DNA of 64,000 nt, taken from Prostheceraeus crozeri. Taxonomy: Eukaryota > Platyhelminthes > Polycladida > Euryleptidae. The notes beneath the pieces are model-generated. The model was not told where the DNA came from. It searched no databases and saw only the letters and a program-made list of their open reading frames with translations. The stretch lies in NCBI GenBank assembly GCA_907163375.1, contig CAJQUW010001636.1, forward strand, positions 620,001 through 684,000, given 5' to 3'. Made by a program: the position numbers and the translations under genes. Below are positions 30,887-40,965 of this stretch, piece by piece (the stretch's first letter is position 1; each line of letters begins with the position of its first letter).

Positions 30887-31660
30887 ATGACTTCAGAAAC
30901 ACCAACAACCAACGCAATAACAGTCAAACCTCCTACATTTATGGCTTCAAATTCAAACGCCTGGTTCATAATTTTGGAAGCACAATTTCATCTTGCCAAC
31001 ATCAGTACGTCAACGAAATTTTATCACGCACTCGCTGCATTACCAGTCGAAGTAGTAAGCAAGCTATCAACAACCGATCTGACTGACAATGATTACAATA
31101 CATTGAAAACGAAGGTTTTGGAGCAGCATGAAGCTTCAAAACCAGAGATTTTCGAAAATTTTCTACGCGAGAAACCATTAACTGGAAAACCGTCCCATTT
31201 TCTCGTTGAAATGCAACAACTTGCTGCAAAAGCTGGTGTTGGAGAAGATCTTGTTCGTCACAAGTTCCAGCAAGCGCTTCCTCCCAACATTGCACCGATC
31301 ATTGCCACGCAAAAGTCTACTCCTTTGAATGAATGATTTGGGTAAGCTTGCTGATGAATTGTACAGTTTTAGTACTAACAACGTTGCCATTAATCACGTT
31401 CCTTCAGCTAGGCCTACTAGTACTGTTAGATCTGAAATGCATGTTAAGGTCAGTAGAGATTTGATGCCATTTTCCGCAGATCAACGTCCCAAAATTTGCC
31501 GTGCTCATATATTTTTCGCGACTAGAGCTAAGAGCTGCAGAAGCTGGTGTAGATGGCCAGATAAGTCAGGTTGTAGAATTGTTCAATCCGCCCACAATAC
31601 TCCCCGTAATTCGCCTCACACTTCTCGAGAAAACTCACCCTCACGATCTAATCCGTCAAA
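30887..31660 (+). pseudogene. gypsy Gag, frameshifted
   Basis: The first frame (150 codons from ATG 30887) carries the capsid-like region: NAWFIILEAQFHLANIS, KFYHALAALP, FLREKPLTGKPSHFLVEMQQ. It stops at 31336. The next frame (from 31329) continues with DLGKLADELY and a Cys/His cluster (KICRAHIFFATRAKSCRSWC), which is the non-classical zinc-knuckle replacement common in this group. A one-base indel near 31335 explains the break. Confidence 0.8.
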
Positions 31661-31726
31661 CTAGACTGGGCTTCTGTAAATGCGGTAAGCAGTTCGCCCA
31701 AAATTTTTACTGCCGCTTTCATTATC

Positions 31727-34700
31727 AATGATAAAATCATTGATATTTTGATTGATACTGGTGCCTCTGTTTCAGTAATTTCGCCTTCCATTGTTAAAAT
31801 TTTACGTGTTTTTACAAACCCATCTCCGATTTCACTCAGCACAGCTGATGGTCGCCCACTTGAAACATTCGGCGAATGTAAACTTACCTTAAAATCGAAA
31901 AAGCTAAGACGTACATTCTACTGGACGTTTTTTGTTGCTGACGTACGCAGAGCATTATTAGGTGCCGATTTCCTCTCTCATTTTGATCTACTTGTTGACT
32001 GTAAAAACACACGTCTAATCGATCAAACAACTCAATTGAATTTTATTTGTTCAATTACTGACAATTGTGAATTATTATCTCCTATAACAGCCTTACCTCA
32101 ATCAATTGATAATATTGTTCATGCATTGTTATTACAGTACCTCTCTCTATATAATACATGTTGTAATACTGACACTGTCCGTGAAACACATAATTCTACT
32201 CAACATGTTATTGAAGCAACCTCTGATATTCCTGTTTTTGCTAAAGCCCGTCAATTGAGTAATGAGAAATACGAAGCGGCCAAATTAGAATTTGATAATC
32301 TTTTGAAGCAAGGGATTATCATACCATCTAAAAGTCCATGGTCTTCACCATTACACATGGTCAAGAAACCGAATGGATCTTGGCGACCTTGCGGAGATTT
32401 TCGACGCTTAAATTCCATTACGAAACCAGATCGATATCCAATTCCACATTTTAGCTCACTGAAAGCAAAGTTATTCGGATATTCTGTATTCTCTAAACTA
32501 GATTTAGTAAGAGCTTATCATCAAGTGCCTATGGCACCAAAAGACATAGAGAAAACGGCAATTACTACCCCTTTCGGTTTGTATGAATACATTTATATGC
32601 CCTTTGGTCTACGGAACTCCGCTCAGACATTTCAACGAATGATCGATGAAATTCTGAGAGACCTTCCATTTACGTTCGCTTATCTAGACGACATACTTAT
32701 ATTTTCGAAAAATGAGAGCGAACATTTGACTCATCTCGAGCAGGTATTTCTACGTTTGAGCCAACATAATCTCCGTATCGCTCCTCTCAAATGCGAATTT
32801 ATGGTGTCCGAGATTGATTTTCTTGGTCATCATATAACTAAAGATGGAACATTGCCGAAACAGACAAAAAGTGATGCGATCGTTCAGTACGACAAACCGA
32901 CTGATTATGCTTCTTTACGACGTTTTATGAGCATGATTGGTTACTACCGTCATTTCATTCGTCATTTTTCTGATATATGTCAGCCTCTCTACGATCTACT
33001 AGGTTCCACTAATCAACGCAATCATCGCCTTGAATGGACCAAGGAGTCTGAAAATTCTTTCATGAAAGTCAAAGATGCTCCCGCCAATACTGAGACACTT
33101 TATCATCCCGATCCTAATGTTATTGACTATATTCTTGTTACAGATGCTTCGAACAACGCCTTATGGTGGTGCTCTTCATCAATCTGTAAAATACCAGATC
33201 CGTCCAATCTCCTTCTTTGCAAAGAAATTATCCACAACGGAAAAGCATATTCCACATTCGATCGTGAACTTTTAGCCGCTTATCAAGCTGTTCTTCATTT
33301 CAGACATCTTATAGAGGGCCGACAAGTTCACCTCCATACAGACCACAAACCGTTAGTATCAGCATTTTATTCCACTAAAACAGCCAAACCTGATCGACAA
33401 CAGAGACAACTCCTCCTCCTTTCCGAATTCATAAGTTCTATAAACCACATCCGCGGAAAAGATAACATTGTTGCTGACGCTCTCTCCAGAAGTATGAACG
33501 CTATCTCTGTTGATTTTCCTGATCTTAAGACCATTGCATTCGCACAAAATGAGTGTACTGAAATCAAAGACTTCGAAGAGAAATTAAAACTTTTCAATCT
33601 GTATGATAACACTACAATTGTATGCAACACAGATTTACCATACCCTCGACCTTTTGTACCTAACAATTTCCGCCGAGCAGTTTTTAATTCCTTCCATAAC
33701 TTGTCACACCCAGGAGTTAAGTCTAGTATCACACTACTTAATTCGCGATATTTTTGGCCCAACATGCGCAGAGACATAAAGACTTGGGTGAATACTTGTG
33801 AAAATTGCCAGCAAGCAAAAGTAACGCATCATCACCGTCCCAAATACTTACAATCCTCTTGTCCTAACGTTGACAGATTCACCACAGTTCATGTAGATAT
33901 TATTGGCCCATTACCTCCTTCTCAAACCCTAGAATCATATTATCATTCCCCCGCTCGATACGTAGTGACTTTTATTGACAGAACTACTAGTTGGGTTGAA
34001 TGCTGTCCAGTATCGGACATCACAGCTGAAAGTGTAGCTCGTGCATTTTTGTCTTCTTGGGTAAGTCGTTTTGGTATACCGTTATTCCTTATCACAGATC
34101 AGGGCCGCCAATTTGAAAGCACCTTATTTCAACAATTGGCAAAAGTAATTGGTTTTCAGCGCTTAAGGACTTCACCATATCATCCACAAAGTAATGGTAT
34201 GCTCGAGCGATTTCATCGCACTTTGAAAACAGCAATTACTGCGAGAAAACAAGACTGGATGATAAGTTTGCCCCTTGTAGAGCTTTCTTTGCGTTCAATC
34301 CCGAATGAAAGTGGTTATTGTCCATTTACCGCCGTTACAGGTTCTCCGATTTTAGCACTACATGCATATTTTAACAACATAAAAAATGATACAACTTGTA
34401 ACTCGAATTATATTGAGAACTTAGCCAAATGCATCGAAACACTCGACTTCACAAAACTTTCAAAAGGAAATCATCACCCTTCTTCACGTAGATATAATTC
34501 TTTAGAATTACGGAATGGAGATTTCGTGTGGTTGAGAGTTGATCGTGTGCGGCGCCCACTCGAGGCTCCTTATGAAGGTCCTTTGACTGTTGATGTGTTT
34601 GAAAGTACGGTGACTGTGAAATTTCCGTCCGGACGCGTTAGTGTCGTATCGAAGGAACGTATTAAAAAGGCTAACGTTGTTCGCACTAATTCTGTACTTT

Positions 34701-34873
34701 TCAGATCGAAAGACAACAAAGAAGCGGGAGAATTTGAGAATCTGTTGGCAGAAGAACAACACAGACAAGAAAAAGTCGCAATAGATCTTCAACAACATGA
34801 TCCTCAATCGTCAAGAAATAACCAACTGAAGAAACGCGTAACTTTTTGTGACTCCATCACTAGCCGGGGCTAA
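31727..34873 (+). CDS. gypsy Pol: protease, reverse transcriptase, RNase H, integrase
   Basis: An open frame of more than 1,040 codons without an ATG at its start; it is probably translated by frameshift or as a Gag-Pol fusion. Domains in order: aspartic protease ([10 protein letters not shown]), RT (YLDDILIF with the DD pair, [20 protein letters not shown]), RNase H ([21 protein letters not shown]), zinc-binding HHCC ([15 protein letters not shown]), integrase core ([28 protein letters not shown]) and a C-terminal tail. Between ~33160 and ~33240 the conserved RNase H segment ([22 protein letters not shown]) is in another frame. Two compensating indels keep the ORF open while garbling ~25 residues. 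Confidence 0.92.
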   Translation, partial: NDKIIDILIDTGASVSVISPSIVKILRVFTNPSPISLSTADGRPLETFGECKLTLKSKKLRRTFYWTFFVADVRRALLGADFLSHFDLLVDCKNTRLIDQTTQLNFICSITDNCELLSPITALPQSIDNIVHALLLQYLSLYNTCCNTDTVRETHNSTQHVIEATSDIPVFAKARQLSNEKYEAAKLEFDNLLKQGIIIPSKSPWSSPLHMVKKPNGSWRPCGDFRRLNSITKPDRYPIPHFSSLKAKLFGYSVFSKLDLVRAYHQVPMAPKDIEKTAITTPFGLYEYIYMPFGLRNSAQTFQRMIDEILRDLPFTFAYLDDILIFSKNESEHLTHLEQVFLRLSQHNLRIAPLKCEFMVSEIDFLGHHITKDGTLPKQTKSDAIVQYDKPTDYASLRRFMSMIGYYRHFIRHFSDICQPLYDLLGSTNQRNHRLEWTKESENSFMKVKDAPANTETLYHPDPNVIDYILVTDASNNALWWCSSSICKIPDPSNLLLCKEIIHNGKAYSTFDRELLAAYQAVLHFRHLIEGRQVHLHTDHKPLVSAFYSTKTAKPDRQQRQLLLLSEFISSINHIRGKDNIVADALSRSMNAISVDFPDLKTIAFAQNECTEIKDFEEKLKLFNLYDNTTIVCNTDLPYPRPFVPNNFRRAVFNSFHNLSHPGVKSSITLLNSRYFWPNMRRDIKTWVNTCENCQQAKVTHHHRPKYLQSSCPNVDRFTTVHVDIIGPLPPSQTLESYYHSPARYVVTFIDRTTSWVECCPVSDITAESVARAFLSSWVSRFGIPLFLITDQGRQFESTLFQQLAKVIGFQRLRTSPYHPQSNGMLERFHRTLKTAITARKQDWMISLPLVELSLRSIPNESGYCPFTAVTGSPILALHAYFNNIKNDTTCNSNYIENLAKCIETLDFTKLSKGNHHPSSRRYNSLELRNGDFVWLRVDRVRRPLEAPYEGPLTVDVFESTVTVKFPSGRVSVVSKERIKKANVVRTNSVLFRSKDNKEAGEFENLLAEEQHRQEKVAIDLQQHDPQSSRNNQLKKRVTFCDSITSRG

Positions 34874-35078
34874 TGTAGTGCCATATCTATTAACCATATC
34901 AAATGATTCAGATATCAGATATCAGGCGTGCCAACTGCCAAGTAGTGATATCTTTGACTTCATGTAATAATTTAAATTACAAACTCTCTAGCCTTCTGAT
35001 ACATGCAAGACCTACGTCCAAATAAATGTAGTTGACTTCTTGATTTATTATTCTCAATACAAAACCGCAACAACTACA
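34874..35078 (+). repeat. gypsy right LTR
   Basis: Begins one base after the pol stop codon region (TAA at 34871-34873), so the coding region runs right up to the LTR. A purine-rich primer tract is weak here. Confidence 0.92.
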
Positions 35079-35594
35079 AGTGTATATAATAACTGTCTTG
35101 GGTTAGAATAACCAAATGATCCGCCACAGCATTTCTTCGTGTTCGTACTTTATCACAGCCGCTCTTCTTGCGGGCTTCAGGTAACCCTCTCTTGCAGATA
35201 ACTTCATCTGTGCGTCTAACACTTTCCTGCACTCCATAAATTCTTTATCCTTAAAAATGGACCATGATTTATGGAAAGTGTTATTGAAATGGTGCTGTAT
35301 CATCGCAACCATTTCTTTTAGTGTCTGTGGAGGATACTTTTCATGATTCTCCTTTCTCACCTCGCACAAGAAGTAACGAAGGCAAAAGTTTAAGTCACTT
35401 GTACCAAACTCATCTAGATCTTTCAAAACTTTCAATCCACCATCTAGTCTAAATCTCCACTTAGTGAACCAATCTCTAAATATTTTCATTACCCATTTAA
35501 CTTTCTTTGCGGTGTTTAGTGGTATTCTGTTTTCAATAAAGCTATTAATATCGCTTTCATTTACTGGAACAAATCTGTTGCTTGTTGACTGCAT

Positions 35595-36025
35595 GCTGAC
35601 TAATATCAAAATGACGACCGTACAAAATTCAAATATATACAGTGCCTAGAAATCATTATTTCATATCTAAAGTATGGATTACAGTATACATTTACTATCA
35701 CCTGGATACGAGAATTACAAAATAGAAAAGTTACCACTTAGATACTCGAGAATACATCTATGTTTACATCTATGATTTCATTTCAAGATATCATAAACAC
35801 AGAGATATGGCAATTTTCTACATTTACGATTATAATGAATAGGAAATCCATGGTAAATTCCTAGAAATTTCATAGAGCATAGCTCGTGAAATAAACATGT
35901 TTTATCCCACTGATTTCATGATAGCTTTTGTTACTCGTAGATTCTGAACATTTATCTCCTGAAATCAGTGGGATAATATATATGTATTTGAAAGATATCT
36001 GGAATTTATGTCAATATCATTTTAT
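35595..36025. other. upstream region of recombinase 2 with hairpin
   Basis: No gene. TTATCCCACTGATTTCA (35904-35920) and TGAAATCAGTGGGATAA (35962-35978) form perfect 17-bp arms, ~310 bp upstream of the recombinase start. The left arm belongs to the 33-bp block that recurs at 29627-29661. Confidence 0.6.
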
Positions 36026-36064
36026 GCCCTTGAGAAGCCTGCAACAGGCAGAAACCGGTCGGGC
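36026..36064 (+). ncRNA. diverged hammerhead-like motif (PLE end)
   Basis: GCCC (36026-36029) pairs with GGGC (36061-36064). Stem II is GCCTG-CAA-CAGGC. GAAA and the palindrome ACCGGT then C follow. The core reads TTGAGAA, missing C3 and G8, so it is probably inactive. The downstream CTTCTAACATCTGGGTG also occurs (inverted) near 4030. Confidence 0.5.
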
Positions 36065-36129
36065 TTTCTGACAAGCTAGTTTTCTTCTAACATCTGGGTG
36101 ATTTTTATATTATATACTGTATATATATG

Positions 36130-36225
36130 TATATATTGATGATGAATTTCACCATTGGCCGGTAGAATAAATAAATAGAAAGAAAGACGAAGCCAATAAA
36201 TAAGATCTTATTATGACAATATATA
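36130..36225 (+). repeat. dispersed ~100-bp repeat
   Basis: The segment with TTCACCATTGGCCGG and CCAATAAATAAGATCTTATT has an inverted, diverged copy at ~63625-63705. Both sit near PLE 3' ends and TA-rich tracts. Confidence 0.65.
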
Positions 36226-37253
36226 TATTTGTATTAGTTGGATATGAAGTAGGGTATATTGAAATCCTATTTGTCTGAATATTTATTTCATTCAAGTCTG
36301 CAATCTGTAGAATTCAGACATTCACAATTGAACTTTCAAGAATATTTCTGAGCTCAATACTAATAAGAATTTTGCTTTGTGTTTCACTAGACTTCTTTCA
36401 GAGTTTGATGTTGTTCTCCAATGTCATTAAGTTGATTATTATGAGGATTCTACACTAGGTGTGCTTTGGAATTCCAATTTAGGCTCGTTATTCCATGAAA
36501 GATACAATTGTAATCATCTCGTAAGTTGTATCTTTTGAGGGTCATCAGAGACATTTTTGTCACATAATGAATATTGGAATGTCTGCATTTGCATAATTGA
36601 GAGTTTTGCTCAAATGTTTTACTCTATTGCTCAGGTGCACTGGATTCTAAATTTCATGGAGTAGTAGGTTTTCAAGCATGTAATTTTTCTTGAATTAATT
36701 ATCAATGTCATGACACCCGCCCATTTTGCAGCATTTTTTGCTAGAAACTAGGCAATACAAAATTCAAGTCATGCCAAATGACGATTTTCAATATAAATAG
36801 GCATATAGGCTATTTGTAAATAGTAGCCTATCATTAAATATTGAGCTGCATCCTCAGTTGAAAAATGGGAACAGACTTGTACAGCTGCCATTTCATCCAG
36901 TATTAGGAATCAATTGACACAACTCCAGTTGCAACTATTCACAGTTAAATTTGAGATTTGCATGTTTTTTGGAAATGGACCGCGTGTTTTAGTATAAACG
37001 TCCATGGTTTTTATTAGATTTTTACTGATTGTGCGAGAAGTTTGTGGTTACAAATGGACCCGAATGCTTATTTGGCACTTTACAATTTCAGCTATCATCA
37101 GGTCTTATTTAGGCCTATATCAATGTATCCTACCAACATATGTGCATACATGAAATAAAATTCCCTTTTTAAAAAATTGGCAACAATTTGTTTGTCAACT
37201 CTCGAAATTATTTTGACCATTTCATAAATTATTTCACACAAAATCAGCACATT
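36226..37253. other. no recognisable feature
   Basis: AT-rich sequence; I see no supported coding region, RNA gene or repeat. Confidence 0.45.
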
Positions 37254-37701
37254 ACTAGGTGACATGCCACGCTCAATTACGCGTGATTCACGCGTAGACT
37301 ACGCGTAATAACACATGACACTAAACATCCGTGGTTGCTGCATGACATTACTTCAGCAACTGTCGGTAGTCCTGTTATATAGACATTGCGTCTCATGTGT
37401 CTGCATGTATCAGAGGCTAAACAATGTGATAGGACCTCAATTTCATGCTCAGGGAAGACAAAATATGCTTAGCGGTTCATCATCCGTGGTTCAAGCGGCA
37501 ACGCGGACAATCGTAGACGACGCGCAAACTATTAACGCTCGCCCGCACTTATTTATAAACATTCCCCATGTTTTGACAGCATCAGTTCAAGTGATTGCTG
37601 ACTCATAGTATAGCGCGTATGTACGCCCGCAGAAGCATAAACTGCCCTTAACCACGAATGTTTGGGGTGTTCCGTAATTACGCGTGGCATTGTCACCTAG
37701 T
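37254..37701. mobile_element. short inverted-repeat element (MITE-like)
   Basis: Left end ACTAGGTGACATGCCACG and right end (inverted) ACTAGGTGACAATGCCACG define ~35-bp imperfect TIRs. A further inner match is CATCCGTGGTT against CATTCGTGGTT. The element is ~448 bp and encodes no transposase. The interior is richer in ACGCGT motifs than its surroundings. The target duplication is unclear. Confidence 0.75.
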
Positions 37702-39527
37702 GATTTTCAATGTTCTTTTCATACTGATGTCCATATCAATTTAGAACCCTATCTGGTCCACAGATTATTTCGACATGTAAATGTATTTTTCCTTCTTGTC
37801 TGGTTGGTTGTGATCAGTAGCCCTCATGAAAGAAAATTGAATGTTTTCTTTGATGCAGAATTTCAACTAAGCCGCATTTGTGGGCTTAACTACTCGATCT
37901 TGCAAAAATCATTAGGTCGCTGTCGATTTTTTTAAAACAATTCTCTACAAGCCACTCGGAAATAAAATGTAGCCTACTCCTGCACTTCAATTGACCTACA
38001 CCTTGATTTGTGTATTGTAGATAACGTGTATGGCCTGCCCAATACTCTCCTAGAACTCGAATGCAGACTTTTAACCGAAGTCAATTGTCCAAGCATGCAG
38101 ACTAAATGCCTGAGGAAGATGAAATTTTCACGACTAAAACTTAAATTTGTCGAATCATTAAAATATAGGCCTATTGTAGTGATAGAAACAATCAAATTTA
38201 GTTGTCATATTAACCCTAGCTTTAATTTATCAATCACTACTAGACGAGCTCTCCGATATTGACCTCAAGCTATTTAGGCCTACTATTTTTATCTTCTTGC
38301 ATGCATCATTTGAGCGCCTGACTTGCAGGGGCCTAGCCTCAGTTTCGATTGCTGCAGCAGGTGTTGGTATTGGTGCGAGATCCCCCAACATATATATAGG
38401 TTAGAGCACTTGGACACCACTTCACCTCGCATTTTGCGACTTATGCGCAAAATGACCATAATACCGATCTTGCTGATTATTTGCGCTACACTCATGCGAT
38501 TTTCAAAAAACGGACTTTTTAGTAATTTTGTATTTCCCGCTATTTCCTAACTCAATGGGATCCCTTACATGCACTTCATTAATATAAAATATATGCCGAT
38601 TACAGATTTATCAATATCTATTCGATGTATGGTCGATTCATTCCTTTCTAAAAAAGAAAAATAAATATTTTCGTTGATTTCTGTTTATTTTTGTTCGAAT
38701 ATGCAAGCAACATGAAACCGGCCTCCAACATGATAACACATAGAAACGTCAAAGATCTTTCATGATAATGGTGATATGCTGAAGCAATGGAAAATACGAA
38801 CAATTTCAGGTACTCCAACTCTAAGGCGTATTCATGACATGAATCAAGTAAATCTATCAGAATTCTCACTCGAACAAAAGTATGGTAGATATTTACATAT
38901 AAAAATATGCGACTTTATCAAAATGGACGGAAAGCATTAAAATCATATATTACAGTTAATTGCTAAACATTCAATTTAAGCAGGAGCCGATAAATTCTTG
39001 GTTGAAAAAATAATTCATGAATAATCTTTTACGGTAAGTTTCATATTTCTTTGATGTCAAATAGAATTTTTAGTTGTATACAATAGAAACACAAATTAAT
39101 TCAAATGCAATCAAATGCTGAAATCATGATGGGTTCAAATTTAAGGATCCCAAACTGTCGACTGAATGAACTGAGAATAGTAATTGAATTTCAGCTATTT
39201 AATTCCATCACCGATTATCACCCCCCCCCCTCCACCGACTAATTCATCTTTTCAAACATTTTATCGGCTCCGGTGATGACAGTCAGACGAAAATGTGGTC
39301 AACTGTCTACCAGTTATAGAGTCGACAGGATGATACACCATTCATCGAAATTATCCATATATTTTCGTGCATAGACATCTCAAGTCGTGGACAGATGCTG
39401 ACTAACTCTCTTTCGACAAATCGAATGCATAATCCAGCAGATATAAAATAGTTACACTTGATGAATAAAAAAACACCGACAATATAAAATGACCATAGGC
39501 AGATAGCCGGAATCTCATTAAAGCTAT
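37702..39527. other. no recognisable gene
   Basis: AT-rich, with a C11 run near 39222. Short ORFs lack any recognisable domain. Confidence 0.45.
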
Positions 39528-39653
39528 TCACGCCATGAATTTCTTTGATGGAGGTGGCAAGGGTTTTGACGGGTTGAGAGAATCATCATGTAATGGCGAT
39601 CCTGGCAAGGGAGCGAGACGAGGTTTTGGTGCTTTAGGATCTTTCTTCGCAAC
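39528..39653 (-). CDS. candidate terminal exon of a host gene
   Basis: On the minus strand a splice acceptor (TTTATTGCAG, after a T-rich tract) is followed by 42 in-phase codons ending in TGA. The peptide is Lys/Pro-rich (VAKKDPKAPKPRLAPLPGSP, ending PPPSKKFMA). Its composition is less AT-rich than the surroundings and the frame is phase 0. I do not recognise the gene. Upstream exons were not found within the window with confidence, and no clear polyadenylation signal is seen close downstream. Confidence 0.4.
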   Translation of the reverse strand, partial: VAKKDPKAPKPRLAPLPGSPLHDDSLNPSKPLPPPSKKFMA

Positions 39654-40599
39654 CTGCAATAAACATTTTAGATTTGATTAGATGAAGTCATAATGACACG
39701 GGAATCGAAAGCATGTAACCGTCAGTTCATAAATAAATTAAGACATTGTAGTGAATGTGAAATCTGTATTAGATCGAGTACTTATTTCGAATACTTTAAT
39801 AGGCTTTATTTTCTTTAAGTATGATAATAAAGTACTCTATCTATTTAAAGCATGATTGCCATTTGAAAGCAGTACTATATTTCTTCTTGGAAAATGAAGT
39901 ATCGATGAGGAAAACGAAGTTCAGTTATCCTAGATATATCCGCAATTTGTCTCAACTTATCCTTGATATATGATAAATATCTGTGATTTACGGCAACTCT
40001 AATTTCGCAGTTCTATAGATTTCGTGCATTGCACCACTATTTTCCGATACATTAAATGATTTTGGCATAGAAGTACAGCACTATTTAGAAAATAGAGTGT
40101 CATAATGGGAATGAAGCATGCTTTATGACTGATTAAAGCACTCAATTTACCTCAAATTGCAAAGGTCGACCTAAAAACCATTAATGCGATGCCTCCTTTC
40201 AGCTTCAATCATGGATTTTTGCTAATAACATGATAGGTGGAATCAAGGAATTTAGTCTTGTGTTGTCTTATTGCATATGACGTGTAAAATGCAGCATCGA
40301 TCAAATTTCATATTGACAATGAGATTTTCCCTTAACCTGTGTATGAATAGTCTATTTTTAAAACATGCAACTTGGAGAAATCGTCGCCGTCCCGACCCCG
40401 GTCAAAAACTTTGAAGACGTGGCCGGCTGGTCAATAATTCCAATTAGGCGTATGTCGACGATTGATGACATTTATTATAAAATTAATTGTCTGATCAGTT
40501 AAAATAGAATTACAACATTAATTATTGTAGGAATATGATAACATACCGGTAATTTGCATGATACAGACATTGCGAACTGCTTTATTTGGAAGAACACTG
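39654..40599. other. no recognisable feature
   Basis: If 39528-39653 is an exon, this would be intron. Nothing else is supported. Confidence 0.4.
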
Positions 40600-40965
40600 C
40601 GCGTCTTCACGCTCGTTTTCTATGTTGAATAGTTTCCTTTTGAGTTGCTCTTTGGTATCACGAATATTTTGTAATTGCACACATGTTTATCATTACCAGC
40701 GGATAACATAACTTGTGCAACTCGAGATTATTGTCAGATTAGATGACTTCAATGCAGAGTCAAGTTTAGATGTTGATTCGGCTATTAATTGTTTTGTACA
40801 AGCCATTTCACTTTCGTGACGAGATTCAAATGATTCTTGTTCCTTCAACTATTCCAGTAAATGGGCTGAATCCTTTTTGATTTGGTCTGATCTCTTTCGT
40901 TTTAATTCATCTTCTTTTGATTTTTCATCTTCAAAGCGCTTTCTCTCTTTTTCATCTTCGAGATG
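40600..40965 (-). pseudogene. degraded Lys/Glu-rich coiled-coil ORF
   Basis: The minus frame reads EDEKERKRFEDEKSKEDELK, a TAG, then ESRHESEMACTKQLIAEST, further stops, and VQLQNIRDTKEQLKRKLFN to 40600. It looks like a coiled coil with at least two stop clusters. It may be an old pseudogene or a relic of a mobile-element accessory protein. I do not recognise it. Confidence 0.35.

Larger units (their letters stand above)
30658..35082 (+). mobile_element. Ty3/gypsy LTR retrotransposon
   Basis: Flanked by AGTG (30658-30661 and 35079-35082). LTRs are 205 bp each (30662-30866 and 34874-35078), start TGTAGT, end ACTACA, and differ at one base that I can see. TTGGTGAGCCCGAC just after the left LTR is the likely primer-binding region. 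The near-identical LTRs imply a young insertion, although the coding part already has defects. Confidence 0.93.
29877..35594 (-). pseudogene. Crypton-like tyrosine recombinase 2, split by a gypsy element
   Basis: The N-terminal part runs from ATG 35594 (MQSTSNRFVPV) to about 35100 and has AKKVKWVMKIFRDWFTKW and a helical region. The Ty3/gypsy element (30662-35078) then interrupts. The C-terminal part resumes at ~30657 with LSLRAGQEHRDLEYGD, is broken near 30396, and ends at 29877 after SNASLRRSAKQRL and TKTGRISEKADKCY. In recombinase 1 the matching positions are NHS and TGHRS, so two catalytic His positions are Ala and Arg here. That could be loss of function or a subfamily trait. Confidence 0.8.

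Noticed and set aside
37315-37608. 97-codon ORF
   Set aside because: Lies inside the inverted-repeat element at 37254-37701 and shows no protein features.
39220-39232. C-homopolymer run
   Set aside because: Simple sequence with no associated feature.
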